A stretch of DNA of 64,000 nucleotides. Source: Euglena gracilis (Eukaryota > Euglenida > Euglenophyceae > Euglenales). The notes beneath the pieces are model-generated. The model ran no database searches. It worked only from the letters and a program-made list of their open reading frames with translations, and had not been told where the DNA came from. The position numbers and the translations under genes are program-made. The DNA is taken from positions 39,502,426 to 39,566,425 of the forward strand of contig CP154955.1 of the NCBI GenBank assembly GCA_039621445.1, in the 5' to 3' direction. How positions within the stretch are numbered: position 1 is the stretch's first letter; every line of letters starts with the position of its first letter. Positions 45,853 through 57,899 of the stretch are shown one piece after another.

Positions 45853-46271
45853 CCCTGACTGAAACAAATTGTTTTCCTCTGGCGCTGCGCGCGGAGGTGG
45901 AAATGAAGCCTAAAATGTGTTTTTCACCTGATTTTGTCCCAAAAAAATACCCCCCAAAAATAGCCACAAATGGAGAGATTGGCAAATTTTGGGAGTCCAA
46001 AAATCTTTTTGGCACTTCATGCCGGTCACTGAAAATTCTCCACAAGCCCTGTTAGCGGACTCCCCCCGGGGGGTCTGCTGGGATTTCCACTGGCCTAATT
46101 GGGACAAGATTCAGGCGAGACAGGCGAGACGGGGGGGGGTCTCGCCTGCAAACACTAAAGCAGAAGCTTGCCCGCGCCCTTTGCCACGCCCCCAGTTGAC
46201 TTGCAAGCCTGTTGCCCAGTCGGGCCGGGGGCCAGGGGGAGGGCAGGGGCGACGTCCCCGGACCGCCGCGG

Positions 46272-46350
46272 TCACAGGCTCCAGCGGCGGCGGGGCGGCT
46301 CCAGCCAGCTGTCGGGGAAGGGGCCGGTGGTGGCAGAGGCCCGGTAGTGT
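46272..46350 (-). CDS. Copy C last exon
   Basis: After a CCCCCCAG acceptor: HYRASATTGPFPDSWLEPP, RRRWSL and TGA at 46272-46274. Confidence 0.72.
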
Positions 46351-49300
46351 CTGGGGGGGGGGGGCGTTAGTCGGCCGGACGCGGGAACTCTCCTTCCACT
46401 CTTTTCCACCCACCCACGACCCCCCCCCCCCCCGGGGAGTCAAACCACCCACCCACTCACCTGAAATCCAGCCAAAGTCAGCTGAAAACACTGAAAAAAA
46501 TTTCTGACCTGGCCTTTGGCCGGGCAATGACCTGACCCTTGGAGCCAAAACAAACTGATACCTCATACCTCCGCCCCCCCCCCCCCCCCAACATCCCAAC
46601 TATCATACCCGAGGAACTGTCAGGGTCCCCGGTACCGGCCGACCTGTCAGGCGACAATTTCCCGGGGGGGGGGTAAAAAGTATAAAAAAGGGTGCCCTCG
46701 GACTGGGGGTAAACCTGGCTATTTGACGAGTTGGGTTCGGGGAGGTCGGAGTCACAGGGGTGCATTACTTTGGGCTTTGCTGCTGCTAAGGAACAGCCAA
46801 GATTGCAATCAACGTGGGCGGGGGAGGGTTGCCAGTCTTGGACAGCAAGCCTCTGGGCTGAGTCGACTTCGGAAGGGTCGCTGCCAGAGTGGGTTGCCGG
46901 TCGGAGGAAAAGTGACAAAGATACACTCCCAGGAAACATGAGCACAGACCGTGTTGGGTTGCTGGGGTAAGAAACCATGCGTGCGCTTTGGTTCAACCCA
47001 CCGGTCCAGAGTCAATGCACCGGTTCGGCGGTCATCTTCATTCCTTCAGCACTAAAGATGAAAATACCTTCTTGTGGGGCCAAGCCACGGTGTTGCTGAA
47101 GACAACTTGACCCCATCCCCTGGAGGAGGGGGCAGCCAACCAGCCAGCCTTGTTTCAGCCCCAGACCCCCCTCCTCCCCCCGCACGGATGAGTGTTATTC
47201 ATTTTGCAGCCGCACGAAGGGTGGCTGGCGGTGACGAATTTTCTGCCTTTCGGTGGTGCAAAATGGGGGGGTAAATGGGCAAAATGGGTTCTGGCCAGGG
47301 CAAATTTTAGTTCAAAAAACCAAATTTTTGCATATTTGGCAGTCTTTGCAGGTTCGATTTCTGGCACCCAGCTCTGGGACCCCTTGGGGGCGGGGGGGGG
47401 GTCAGCCAACCAGATTTCCCCCAAATTTTCCAGCCTCTGAGCTGGACCCCCCCCAAAAGGGTTGTTGAATAGCCCAAACTGCTGCTGCCCTAGCACCACC
47501 AAAAGACTCGAGTTGTTTTTGGTGATTCGCAGCAGATGCCTCACGGCCATTTGCCCCCCCCCCCCCCCTGGCACGCTGGAAACATGAAAAGCCAGAAAGC
47601 CACGCCCAGCATTTGGAACATGACAAGTGTCGATGCAGCGGTAAATCCAGGGCGGGGCCACCACGCCACAAATCCATCGGACGCCGCAACGCCCGCCCTG
47701 GCCGTGCTCGTGGCCACTGTCGGAGCCGACGGACGAGGCGGCGGAGGAGCCCACGGAGGAGGAGGACGAGGCGGAGGAGGCCGCCGGGCTGCGGGGCGGG
47801 TGCCGTGGCTGCGCTGCGGTGGTCGGCTTCGCCTTCCGGACCAGGCGCTCGTCCGCCGACTCCGCGAACTTGACGTCCAATGGGGGCCGGGCCGGACTGT
47901 GTGCGTGTGTGGAGGCGTGAGCGCACACACTTGTGCACGTGTCCATGCGCGTGCGTGACTGGACTGTACATCACCAGACTTCTGGAGGGTACAATTTTGA
48001 AACATGCCTAATCCACACCCAGGCCAACAACGCATGCAGCGTACGGCAGAGGAAAGCCAATTTCCTCAGAAAGAGGCTCCTTGGAGGGTTTCTGGACTCC
48101 TGCGGGGACACTGCCGGCCGCATCACAACAGAAAACTTCTTTCTTAGAGAGCGGACAGATTTGGTCTGGTGGGGGTGGGTGATTTTTTGGGGGAGGACGG
48201 AAGGCGCTAGATTGAGCTTGGCGTGTGGGTGCGAAGGAGGAGCCTAAAATAGCAAATGCATGGGGACCCATATCAGGGGGGGGGAATGCAACTGGGCCCT
48301 TCAAATTATGCAAGTCAAAAAAATGCAAATTATGCAAGTTGCATTTCCCCCCCCTGCCCATATGCCTGACAGGGGAGCCGGCGGGCCCAGGGCAGCATGC
48401 CGGTCTCCATGAGGCGGTAGTGCATCGCCTCCTTGGCGGCGCAGGCGGCGTGGAGGGTGGCGAAGTGGACGAGGGCGGCCCCCTTGCTGGCGCCGGAGTA
48501 GCGGTGGCGGACCAGCTTCAGCCACTGGATGGGGCCGAACGCCCCGAAGAGCGCCGCCACGTCCTGCTCCGCGTAGAACGGCGGCAGGTTGGCCACGTAC
48601 AGCCTGGCCGCTGGCCCCGGGGTTTTTAGGCACGGGGGGGGGGGTCGGATCCCACACCCACGATGGCCCGTAATAAGGAATTCAGAGCCAAAAGGAAACT
48701 TCGACATCACACTCAAGAAAATAAATGCCACACGACCATTGTTGGCATGACAATAGCCCACTGCCCCCTCAAAATAAATATCAACGAGGTGCAGGCACTG
48801 ACGCGGAGGGTTGCGTGTTCCCCATCGTGCCAGGGTGGGGGACGCGGCGTTCTCGATTCCCTTGTCCTTGTTGCGCTTGGCGAGGGCAACGCTGAGGACG
48901 CTGCCCTCAAGGGACTGGCCATCAAAGAGAGCGACGGCCGCTGACCCCAGACACTTGGCACTGGGAGGGCAACCCGGCGCTCGAATGAAAATGCCTGAGC
49001 GGTGTCAGTCGGGGTTGTGTCGGACTGGGTGGCGGTACGCTCCTGGGTGCACGGGTTGGGCTGGGGGTTGTTGGGCCCCCAACCCAATGCGCTGATGGTA
49101 CCGAGTGCCTGCCCAGAGCCATCGAGGGGTCGACGTACTGCACAAATCCCACAGGCGAGCCCACGGGGACCACCAGCGGGCTCAGGCTCACACTGCGAGG
49201 TTTGGGGACGCGCCTCCCAAACAGTGGGGGGGGGGGGTTGGGGCAAACCCGTTGGACACGGCAGCCGTCCCTCGGGGGTTTGGGAAAAGGGGTCAAAAAT

Positions 49301-50530
49301 AGCCAAAGATGGTATTTCTGAGGGGCTTTGAGGTTTTCCCTTCCAGTTTTAATAAACATTCCTGTCCAATAATAAACCGAGGTGGCATGTCCAGCTGTCC
49401 AGCTGCCACCCAGCCGAATCTGCCCCCCCCCCTCCCTGGACCCCATCCCCTCGGGGGGGTTCAGCCAGCACCTTTTTGCTGTCCCGCGAGACCCCCCCCC
49501 CCCAGAGTACTTAAGATGCCCTTGCCCACCCAGAGGGAGGTCCACCTGGCACGTTTTTCCAGGTGGTGGGCAGGACCCCCAGGGGGTCTATAAGAAAATC
49601 AACACCAGTCCCTCCTCCGAACAATATTTTTTCCAGGTTCTGCACTGGGATAAAGTTGTTGCAAATGCGTCCGAAAACCTTTCCCCGAACATTTTCTTTG
49701 TGAAGTGCTGAATTGTATTTGGAAGGAGAAGCCAAAAAAAAAAGGAACAAAGATAGCATTTCTTTTGAATATGCATCAGCTGGGTTTGGATTTTTTGTAG
49801 GTTTCAGCTTCCAGCCCAATCAAGCCCTGGAGTAAACTCAGATATTATTGTTAGGTTTGATGACCCAGGGGGGGTACCTATTTGGTCACACTGCCAAATA
49901 TGAATCACCAGCAAACATGATCACAATAGACTCAAAAATTGGAAGAAGCATTAAACATAGTAGTAAACATACATGCTGAATGTAATGCAAGCAACAACCC
50001 CGACACGAGCAACGGGCTACAATTCGAGAACTGGAAGGGGGGTCCGGCAAAGAATCCTTGTCTAAGTACCCCGTCTCCAGTTCTCACCCATTTTTTTCTC
50101 AAAGCCCGGAGTAGCAGTTTTTTCTTTGTTTTTTTGTTCCAAAAATGTGGATGATTCAGAATATCCTGTGTCTTGATTTGGGGAGATGTTGTTGGCTTGG
50201 GGTTGGCCCAGAAATGAAGGAAAATTACCTGAATGCTTGCAGGAGTGGTGCCTGGCATCAGGGAATACTTGTTGGCGTGGTTTTCGAAAGTTTCCACACC
50301 GGAATGGCCCCCCTGGCCGCGAAGCCCTTGCGGCGGGGTACGATGCGGGCGCTGACCACGACACCGGCCTGGCTAAAGGCGTCCCGGAACGCCCGCAGGG
50401 TGACGGTGAGGGGCAGGTTGGTGACGTACACGTTGCAGCACTCTGCGCTGGCGGCGGGGTAGGCATCCATGCCAAAGGCGGACACCATCGGGTACGCCAT
50501 CGAAGAACAAGCGGCGGAAATCTGGACCGC
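46272..50530 (-). CDS. RRM gene copy C: two-RRM RNA-binding protein, most intact copy
   Basis: Exons right to left: RRM1a about 50312-50520, RRM1b 49113-49180, RRM1c 48831-48940, RRM2 48388-48610, KFAE/Ser-rich 47697-47896, SDP about 46857-46884, last exon 46272-46350 ending in TGA. No element interrupts any exon, and all RRM strands read clean. RRM1: NVYVTNLPLTVTLRAF and [15 protein letters not shown]2: LYVANLPPFYAEQDV and [12 protein letters not shown]. Tail: [20 protein letters not shown]. The leader is MAYPMVSAFGMDAYPAA, a diverged version of that in copy B. The RRM2 to KFAE junction phase is not solved (GC donor side, ACACAG|T acceptor). Function beyond RNA binding is unknown. Confidence 0.85.
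46857..46884 (-). CDS. Copy C SDP mini-exon
   Basis: SGSDPSEVDSAQR; boundaries approximate. Confidence 0.5.
46900..47680. other. Copy C intron, no separate gene
   Basis: Contains C/G-run palindromes near 47110-47170 and 47395-47455, probably transposon remains. Confidence 0.45.
47697..47896 (-). CDS. Copy C exon: [12 protein letters not shown] and Ser-rich tail
   Basis: [20 protein letters not shown] then AKPTTAAQPRHPPRSPAA and the Ser/Ala tail. Uninterrupted, so it confirms that the 830-bp element in copy B is an insertion. Confidence 0.82.
48388..48610 (-). CDS. Copy C exon: RRM2
   Basis: [20 protein letters not shown] to [13 protein letters not shown]. Confidence 0.85.
48831..48940 (-). 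CDS. Copy C exon: RRM1c
   Basis: GTCAG acceptor, [33 protein letters not shown]. Confidence 0.82.
49113..49180 (-). CDS. Copy C exon: RRM1b
   Basis: [18 protein letters not shown]. The donor is CTGG|GCAGGC (GC type). Confidence 0.78.
49190..50300. other. Copy C intron between RRM1a and RRM1b
   Basis: About 1.1 kb with C-run/G-run transposon-like segments at 49420-49590. No gene seen. Confidence 0.5.
50312..50520 (-). CDS. Copy C exon: leader and RRM1a
   Basis: [60 protein letters not shown]. Confidence 0.82.
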
Positions 50531-50539
50531 AAATGGGAC

Positions 50540-52080
50540 AGAAAAGAAAACTGATTTCCAAACCCGGTATCCCCGAGAGCCACCCATACGCAAAAGACGA
50601 AGGGGAACCGAGACCGAGTCTTGAGCAGCGGAGTGGCGCCCAAAAATACATCATGGGGGGGACCACGGATGCCAACAGTTTTCATCATCGACGTGTGACC
50701 ATTCAGACAATGGTCTCATAAACCAGGGGAGGACAGGGGAGGACTCACTTCCCAGGGAAGCCCTGGTTGGGCTGCATGGGAATCCCGGGAGAAAGATGGG
50801 TAGCACGCCCGAGATACTACAGAAAGCACAAGGGGTCCCCTCATGCAACGGTGATGTATTGTCACTGAGGACGCCCATACAAGATAATTTGGTTCAAAAC
50901 CTTTAGTGTAAAAGAAAGCTGGCCAGCATCGCGTGAGACCAGGATATATTTCCTTTATTTCCAGCCGCTCAGAGGACTGGTGGAAGTGCAGCCACAAAAC
51001 GTCCAAAACCCAGTGGCAAAATTTACAGAGAGTTTTATTGCGGTGCAAAAAAGACCCAGCATTGAAATTGCCACAAACTCATCCGGGCACACACAGACAC
51101 ATGCACGGACAAACTTTCTACGAACAATGGATAAAATTTACAAAACTAGAAAATTGAAGGAGCAAAAAAAAGTACGGCTCCACAGAAATTTTGAAGCATC
51201 TGATAAAATAGCATGTGCCGGTCACTGGAAATTCCCCACAAGCCCTGCTAGCGGACTCCCCCGAGGGGTCCACTAGGAATTCCACTAACCCCCCCCCCAA
51301 AAAAGTGCACGGGGGGTGAAGAATGAAAAAAGAGGAGCAGCATTTCAAGGGACAGGGTACGAGAGTACAATGAGCCCATTCAATGGCATCACGGCAGGCT
51401 GGGAAAGGGATTGGGTATGTTACAATGCCAGAGAATGCGGCGATCCTTTTCATCGGCTTTGCTGGTGAGGAGTGAAAGGGGACGAGGGGAGGAGCAATAG
51501 GATAAGGCTTCCTTCAACATCCGAAAATACCGTAAAATACCCTTGTGACCAGTTGATGGTGCCAAATCTAGTCGTCCAAACAGCCCAAAGTAGCCAAATA
51601 GCCAGCCTCTGAGCAGTTCCCATCCCAAAGGGAAAAACATAGGAGGCTGGAAAAGGGCTTGCTGGTTGGCCACAAGGGGGTAGGGACTCCTCAGGTCAAC
51701 ACAGGATGTTCTGATAACTTTTCATTGACACAAGAGGGTCAAAAGATTGCTTTGTCATGCGCGCAGCGGGGGTCATGCATCGCTGACAGTGCTGGGCCAC
51801 ACGGCCAGAAAGAGAACATCGATTATGACGTATGCGCAAAATTGCCCCAAAAATGTATCCCTCTTGCATTGGCAAACTAACTACACACAATGAGCATGCG
51901 ATGAACAGTGGCAAGGCCAATCTTCATCCCAATGCAGAGGGACCAGCTCCTCAAAAGGCTGGAAGTTCCTTTCCGAGCTTTTTGGTAGTGAATTTTGGGT
52001 CAAAAAAATTGGAAATTCAAGCGAAAAATGGGAGCAAAAATTGGGAACTCACTCAGCCCGACCCTCTGTGACCCCCTGGG
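50540..52080. other. No gene recognised
   Basis: Includes GGTCACTGGAAATTCCCCACA...CCACTAGGAATTCCACT at 51220-51290, a repeat shared with 46022-46100. Confidence 0.4.
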
Positions 52081-52092
52081 GTCTGGACCCAC

Positions 52093-53433
52093 CAGGGATC
52101 CCCACATATTTGTGCTGAGCACCCTTGATTCTGATTCATGATTATTTATCCGTGCCACCAAAAAAGTGTCCACGTTTTCAGGGTTTTTTTGATACAGGAA
52201 TACATGCTGTGTAGCACAATTTTGCCGTGTTTTGTGGCACTTTGCAGGATTGTGTGAAAATTTGCAGGAGCCAAAAAAATGATTCGGCAATGGACAAAAT
52301 TATGGACAACAAAATGGACAAAAATGGACAGAAACGGCCCAAATTTGCCAATAATTAAGCCAAGCAAGGGCCCAAAGTGTCAAACAGTGCCCAAAAATGA
52401 ATTTTGAATGAATTTTTTTTAATATTTGTATTTGTATTTGACCCAGGTATTTGGACCAAAGGCTGATTTTTTTGAATAATTCTGCAATGTCATTTCAGTG
52501 AATTTTGGAATACAGATATCCTCTTTATCAAGTTTCTGCAATCCTCCTGGGTACCCGACTCATTCCCAGACTCTTCAGGGGGCTAGATCTCACCAGCTCG
52601 CAGTTCGTCACAATCATATTCACCTTTCGCCAGCACTGAGCATCCTCCTCCTCCTCTGACCTCTAAGGCAGCGCAATATTGTGCGGCATAAACCCCCCCC
52701 ACTTGTGAACCCCCCGGGGTTTAATGGATCCGGTTTTGTTGGCCGGCCGAAGGGGGGGGGGTTATAAGTGGGGGGTGTTTTATAGGGTCCGGAATTGTTG
52801 GTGAAAATCCGACCCTCGAAAATGACCCCGAAACCCCCCGAAATTGGCAGTTTTTGGCAAATTTGGTCAAAAATGGCATTTTTGGTGATGGCCGGCCTCA
52901 AAAAATTGCCAAAAAATTAGATTTTGGGTGAATTGCGGCCGAAAGAATCGTCCCGGATGGTTTCCGTTTTTCTTCCCAAGGGGGGGGGGGTTATAGGATC
53001 CGGTTTGGTTGGTCGGCCCGAGGGGGGGGGTTATAAGTGGGGTGGGTTTATAAGTGCAGGGAGGTTTTATAAGTGGGGAGTGGGGTTTACCAGCTTGCCC
53101 ACACCAGACACCTGTTCTCCAATTCCACAGACTTTTCATTAGAAATAAAACAGGGGAGGAGATGGGAGATGATTCTGATAATGGAGAGCATAAGACAGAG
53201 GCAAGGAGGAGAGTAATTATCACCTCTTGTCCATGTTTGTTTTCCTCTGTGAGGGAACTCAGTCCTTGATAGAAAAGCCATTATCAGAGAGACACGTTCA
53301 TAAATGAGAAAAAAATTAATTGATTCATAATTATTCCTGGCTGTTCATAATTATTCGTGATTCTTCGTGATCATCATCCCCAGCTTCGTGCTGGTTCGTG
53401 ATTGCTCGTGGCACGAATTTGTGAGAATCCCTG
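52093..53433. mobile_element. hAT-like element, about 1.34 kb, with TCGTGATTATT subterminal repeats
   Basis: Flanked by GACCCAC(C) on both sides. The left end is CAGGGATCCCCACATATTTG and the right end, reverse complemented, CAGGGATTCTCACAAATTCG. Degenerate TCGTGATTATT units lie next to both ends. No transposase open frame is visible. A second element is nested at 52688-53089. Confidence 0.65.
52688..53089. mobile_element. Nested element with TAAACCCC...CACTTATAA ends
   Basis: TAAACCCCCCCCACTTGTGA on the left and TAAGTGGGGAGTGGGGTTTA on the right. GGTTATAAGTGGGG and GGATCCGGTTTGTTGG units repeat inside in both halves. Confidence 0.6.
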
Positions 53434-53439
53434 GACCCA

Positions 53440-53890
53440 CCCCCCCAACCCCCCCAGGTCCAACCTTTAACAAACCATTGACCCAAAACCCAGGCACCTC
53501 CTCATATCAATGGAATATCCCAACCATCCCAACCCCTGTACTGATTGCCTGTACACTCGAGGGGAATGCAAAAAAAAAGCCTGGCGGAGTGGGGGAGTGG
53601 AAGGCAAAAACAAAGGCGGCGATCTGGGGACTGCTGTGGAAAGGGCACCGATGACAGGGAGGTTTACAAACAGCCCTACTTCGAACTTCTCTGTCGTCGT
53701 TTGAGCCAAACGGACACCACCCCAGGTCAAAGTCACCCTGCTGAAAAAGTGCTCTGACATGGGCGGTGTGTTAACTCGACAGTGCCTTTAACAATCATGG
53801 GTTGATGTACTTCCCAGTTACTCAGACTCGGACTTACAACAAAAAAAAAACCAATCGTCATTAAAAAGACTTCGATTGATCGACCCCATT
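53440..53890. other. No gene recognised
   Basis: Short open frames only; no shared block. Confidence 0.4.
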
Positions 53891-53900
53891 GGTCACTCGC

Positions 53901-54076
53901 TCAGTCAGTCAGTCAGTCAGTCAGTCAGCCAGTCAGTCAGTCAGTCAGTCAGTCAGTCAGTCAGTCAGTCAGTCAGTCAGTCAGTCAGTCAATCAGTCAA
54001 TCAGTCAGTCAATCAGTCAATCAGTCAGTCAGTCAATCAGTCAGTCAGTCAATCAGTCAGTCAGTCAGTCTGTCTG
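53901..54076. repeat. (TCAG)n microsatellite
   Basis: More than 40 TCAG units with scattered TCAA variants. Ser-Val-Ser-Gln open frames are artefacts. Confidence 0.95.
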
Positions 54077-54180
54077 TGAGAGTTTAATGACTGTTTTCAT
54101 CCAAAAAGAACTTTTTTTTTCCCAAGGAGACAATGCACCCCCCACCTCCCTGTGAGTGGGTGGGAGGGGTCAGCAGCAAG

Positions 54181-54256
54181 CACCTATAATTGATACCCAG
54201 ATTTTTGCCATTTTCGGCCATTTTCGGCCATTTTCGGCCATTTTTTCCTATAGGTG
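54181..54256 (+). mobile_element. CACCTATA / CATTTTCGGC mini-element
   Basis: CACCTATAATTGATACCC at the left, CATTTTCGGC units, then CCTATAGGTGGGG. Confidence 0.6.
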
Positions 54257-54439
54257 GGGGGGGTAAAATTACTTTACAATTCTTTCATACTAACAATGCA
54301 TGTGTAAACGGTTTTGACAAACGTTTGATTTTAAGCTGTTTCTGATGTTGTTTGCTTTGTACGCCCTTGTGCAAGGTGCAACCGACGCTCTCTCCATCCC
54401 CGGTGTTTCAAAATCGCATGGTGATATTGACCCGATTAC

Positions 54440-54695
54440 CCACTGTATCCCATCCAGTATCCACATCTTGTCCAGTATCTGCATCCACTATATCTTATAC
54501 AATATCCGCATCTTGTCCAGCATTTGTGTCCGCTGCATCTTGTCCATATCTGCAACTTGTCCAGTATCTGCGTCCACTGCATCTTGTCCAATATCTGCAT
54601 CTTGTCCAACATGTCCATTGCGTCTTGTCCAGTATTTGCATCCATTGCATCTTGTCCAGTATTTGCATCCATTGCCTCTCGTCCGGCAACATCGC
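54440..54695. repeat. Minisatellite, about 27-bp unit
   Basis: About ten units like ATCTTGTCCAGTATTTGCAT plus CCATTGC, some shortened to 17-18 bp. Confidence 0.9.
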
Positions 54696-54979
54696 TATCC
54701 CAAAACCGCTTCCAAAAGCAAAAAAAAAGGTATAATTCCTAAATTTCAGTGATTTTGGGGACTCCATTTCTGTGGTGATCCGTGACTTTTCGTAGTCAGA
54801 AAACAAAAGAAACCCTTGCCAGTTGGTGAAAAGCAAAGTGGGCGAAGTTCAGCACAAGAAACGTTTGCTGGGGCAAAATTGATATATCATCAAAATATTT
54901 CATCAGGCCCTGGATATATGCCTTTTGTTGGAGGCATGAATTTTTGTTTCCTGTGATTAAATACTAGACTTCGTGTGCA

Positions 54980-56060
54980 CTTCTATTTAATACTGTTTAA
55001 TACATGCGACCCCTGGGCAATTTATGCCCCCGGGCAATTGTCACCCCTGGTTGTGCCGGCCAATTTGTCACCCCATGAAATTGTCACCCCCTTCCGTGCT
55101 GCCCAATTTGGAATCCCCCGTTTTCATTATTTCACTGTGAACTTTCTTTTAGCCGACACGACTCGATTGCTCTTCTATTTCGCAACAACGTGCTGAGAGC
55201 TTTCGCATACCAAACGCTCTGCACAATATCACAATCATAGCTGCATTTTCCTGCGTTCATTTGTGTTTCAGTGGTGTTCTTGGTCAGTTGGTTTAAATGT
55301 GGTTTACATGGGTGCAGGGGGGGGGGGGGATGCGCTGGACGGCCCTCGGAAAAAATGCGCAAAAAAATGCACTGAGTTTGTGACATTCCTAAGGGAAAAA
55401 GGACTTAGAAAAATTTCCAACAATAAGCCCAAAATTAAACCAAAATCACCAAGAACAGCCGAAATGAAGGTATTTTTGGTCAAAAAAAATGCACGAGCAA
55501 GGCGGCACTCTCTGTTCACCATAACCAAATTTGTGAGCCATGGTTGCCACTAACTTGTGACCAGGGGAGAAGGATTCGATGTGGGGTCTCTGAACACCCT
55601 AGTGTCCTCATCATCATTGGATGAGTACCCACACCTTATCACCCAAGGGTTTTTTCTTGAGGCGGGTCCCTTGGGTGGAAATGGGTTCGTTGGTTATAGA
55701 AATGGGTTAGTTGAACGTGGGCAAAATTCGGTGAGCATGTGGTTTGGTTGGTGTTGAAGAACGGTATTGAAGAACACCAATGTCAAGTTTGTTTTTGACA
55801 TATGGACAATGTGGACAACATAGACAATATGGACAAAATGCCTCCAAAAAGTGTAAAAAAAAAGTGGGAAAATGGAAAAAATGCGCAAAATAAAATTTTG
55901 AAAAATTGACAAAAATGCACAAAAAATGCAGCAAAAAATGCGCAAAAATGCGCAGCCCATCCCCCCCCTGTATGGGTGGGCAATTGACTCCCCTGGGCAA
56001 TTGCCACCCCCCTCCGTGCTGCTCAATTTGTCACGCGACAATTGCCCAGGTATATTCTCT
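54980..56060. other. No gene; GGGCAATTGTCACCCC repeats
   Basis: Clusters at 55010-55105 and 55975-56050 share GGGCAATTGNCACCCC and CCGTGCTGCNCAATTTG. AT-rich sequence lies between them. Confidence 0.45.
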
Positions 56061-56333
56061 GTCAGGCCTGTGCGGACTGCGCTAATTATGAAAAAAGTAA
56101 ATGCCGTCAGAGCAAATTATTGAAATTGCACGGGTTTCATTCAAAAAAATTACAATTTTCGGTAATTGAAAATCTGCCTGCTGACGAATAAGCGGGTCTT
56201 TAAACGACCTGAAACATATTTCCCTGGAAGAGTGAGGAGTGCAATACAGATAAGGAATCAGCAGTTCTCAATTGGCCTCCAATTGTCACAATAACCGCGG
56301 CAATGAGAGGTGCTCCTCCTACGGGTGGGAGTC

Positions 56334-56385
56334 ATATATCCCCACCGCTGCGGATGGCCAGAGCGGCGAGGGTGCAAAGCGGAGA
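56334..56385. repeat. Recurrent block (9), diverged form
   Basis: CATATATCCCCACCGC then GGCGAGGGTGCAAAGCGG. Unit C relative of blocks (3) and (6). Confidence 0.45.
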
Positions 56386-56410
56386 TGGACGGCTTCCAAG
56401 CGGCAGGCAC

Positions 56411-56617
56411 TACCACCCGCCCCCCCCCCTTGTCGTACGACCGGGTTCCTGCAACCTGTGAGCGGGGGGTGGTCGTAAATGCGGGGGGCGGTCGTAGGTA
56501 AGGTGGTGTTAAAATTTTCGCAACCTGCAACCTGTGACCAGGGGGGGGTCATAACACCCCCATGACCTGTTGTAAATGAGGGGTGGTCGTACGACACGGG
56601 GGGGGGGGGGGCGGGTA
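56411..56617 (+). mobile_element. MITE with TTGTCGTACGACC ends, copy 2
   Basis: Short relative of 38659-39075 with C-run and G-run outer ends and CAACCTGTGACC units. Confidence 0.75.
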
Positions 56618-56639
56618 CATCTGGTTCGGAGGCAGGGGC

Positions 56640-57400
56640 ATCACCGTAAAGGGTATAATAAAAGTTGCTCTTTCGAGATACCGCCGAGTCACCCCACAGG
56701 GTGACCGCACACAGTCACCCCACTTTTCTCGGCTTGTCGTCGTGCAGGATGGTTGCGCTGTGAGGGTTGCCTCTGAGAAAAACGGTTTTAGAAAGCAAAT
56801 TGCCCCAGCCTCAAAAAACATTATTAAAAAAATAAAATAAAACCCCAATATCAAAACCCGGGATAACTTGGACATCTAGTCAGGAGGTTCATATGAATGG
56901 GGGGGGTTAATTGGGTAGAAGTTTCAAACTCAAAAAAGTGGCCGAAAAAGAGCTTAGTCATGCCCCCAAGCCCTCGTTTTTGTTGCGTGTTGCAACATTG
57001 ATAGGGTTTTTCAATCCCAAACCCTACTCTAACCCTAACGTACTCCCCCAAAAAACGGGTGGGATATTGTTTTGCTTTGATTTGCATCTGCTTTGCATGT
57101 GACTGATTTGAGTCCACTGCACCCAGAGTATGCCACTACAAGCGCAGGCCAAAAGTGCATACTTTTTTGAAAACAGTTACTCCAAAATCACCCATGCCAA
57201 CTTGGAATCAAAAGGCAGATGGATTGACCACAAACTTGAGACAAACCAAGGCGCATGAAAGAGCACACACCGTGCGAGAAAGTGAACGAGTGAGTGAGTG
57301 AGAAAGACGGGGGATCCTCAACAAGGAACCACATGGAATGCCCTCTGCATCCACTGTGTCACAAAAGATGTTCTTAAACTTAAGAAGACCAATGAAAAAA
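56640..57400. other. No gene recognised
   Basis: Includes a short CCCTACTCTAACCCTAAC stretch near 57020; see rejected items. Confidence 0.4.
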
Positions 57401-57662
57401 ATCATAAGAACTCACCGGCAACACATCAATGTGGGGCAAACGGACCGTTCGTTGCCACCCCAATGCCAGCCCCCTTCTGCCGCAGTGCACCGTCCCTTCC
57501 CAACCCCGGGGTCGGCGTGTCCGGGCTGGCTGCCAAACGGTCCAACTGCGGTGGCGGTCGGAGGCAGTTGTAACGATGCAGAGGCCACGCCACGGAGCGG
57601 CCGGGCGCTGCGGGGAGACTTCTCCCCAGGGCAGCCGCCGGCGGCCGGGACGGGAGGGGGCC

Positions 57663-57714
57663 AGTTATCTGAACCGCGGGGGAAGGACGGCCCCCCGCGG
57701 CGATATTGCAAAGC
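57663..57714. repeat. Recurrent 55-bp hairpin block (10)
   Basis: CCGCGGGGG pairs perfectly with CCCCCGCGG, then CGATATTGCAAAGCA. Minus frame VLCNIAAGG. Confidence 0.55.
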
Positions 57715-57899
57715 ACGGCGCCGGGCCCCCGCCGGCCGTCCAACCCGGACCCGCCCGAGAGTTGGCAGTGTCATTCCAGACCTTGATGGCTGGTGTGGGG
57801 AACTGTCGGTTTCACCAAAGGTGGCGGTCGGCGGCCTGGATCAGCCCCATAACCAACTATCGTCACCTGTCTTTCCAGGTACAACTTTTTTGTGATGAC

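Noticed and set aside
53901-54076. CRISPR-like regular repeats
   Set aside because: Tetranucleotide microsatellite without spacers; eukaryotic context.
53876-54155. SVSQ repeat protein
   Set aside because: Product of (TCAG)n.
57010-57050. Telomere-like CCCTAACCCTAAC
   Set aside because: Only one to two imperfect units; no array and no chromosome end.
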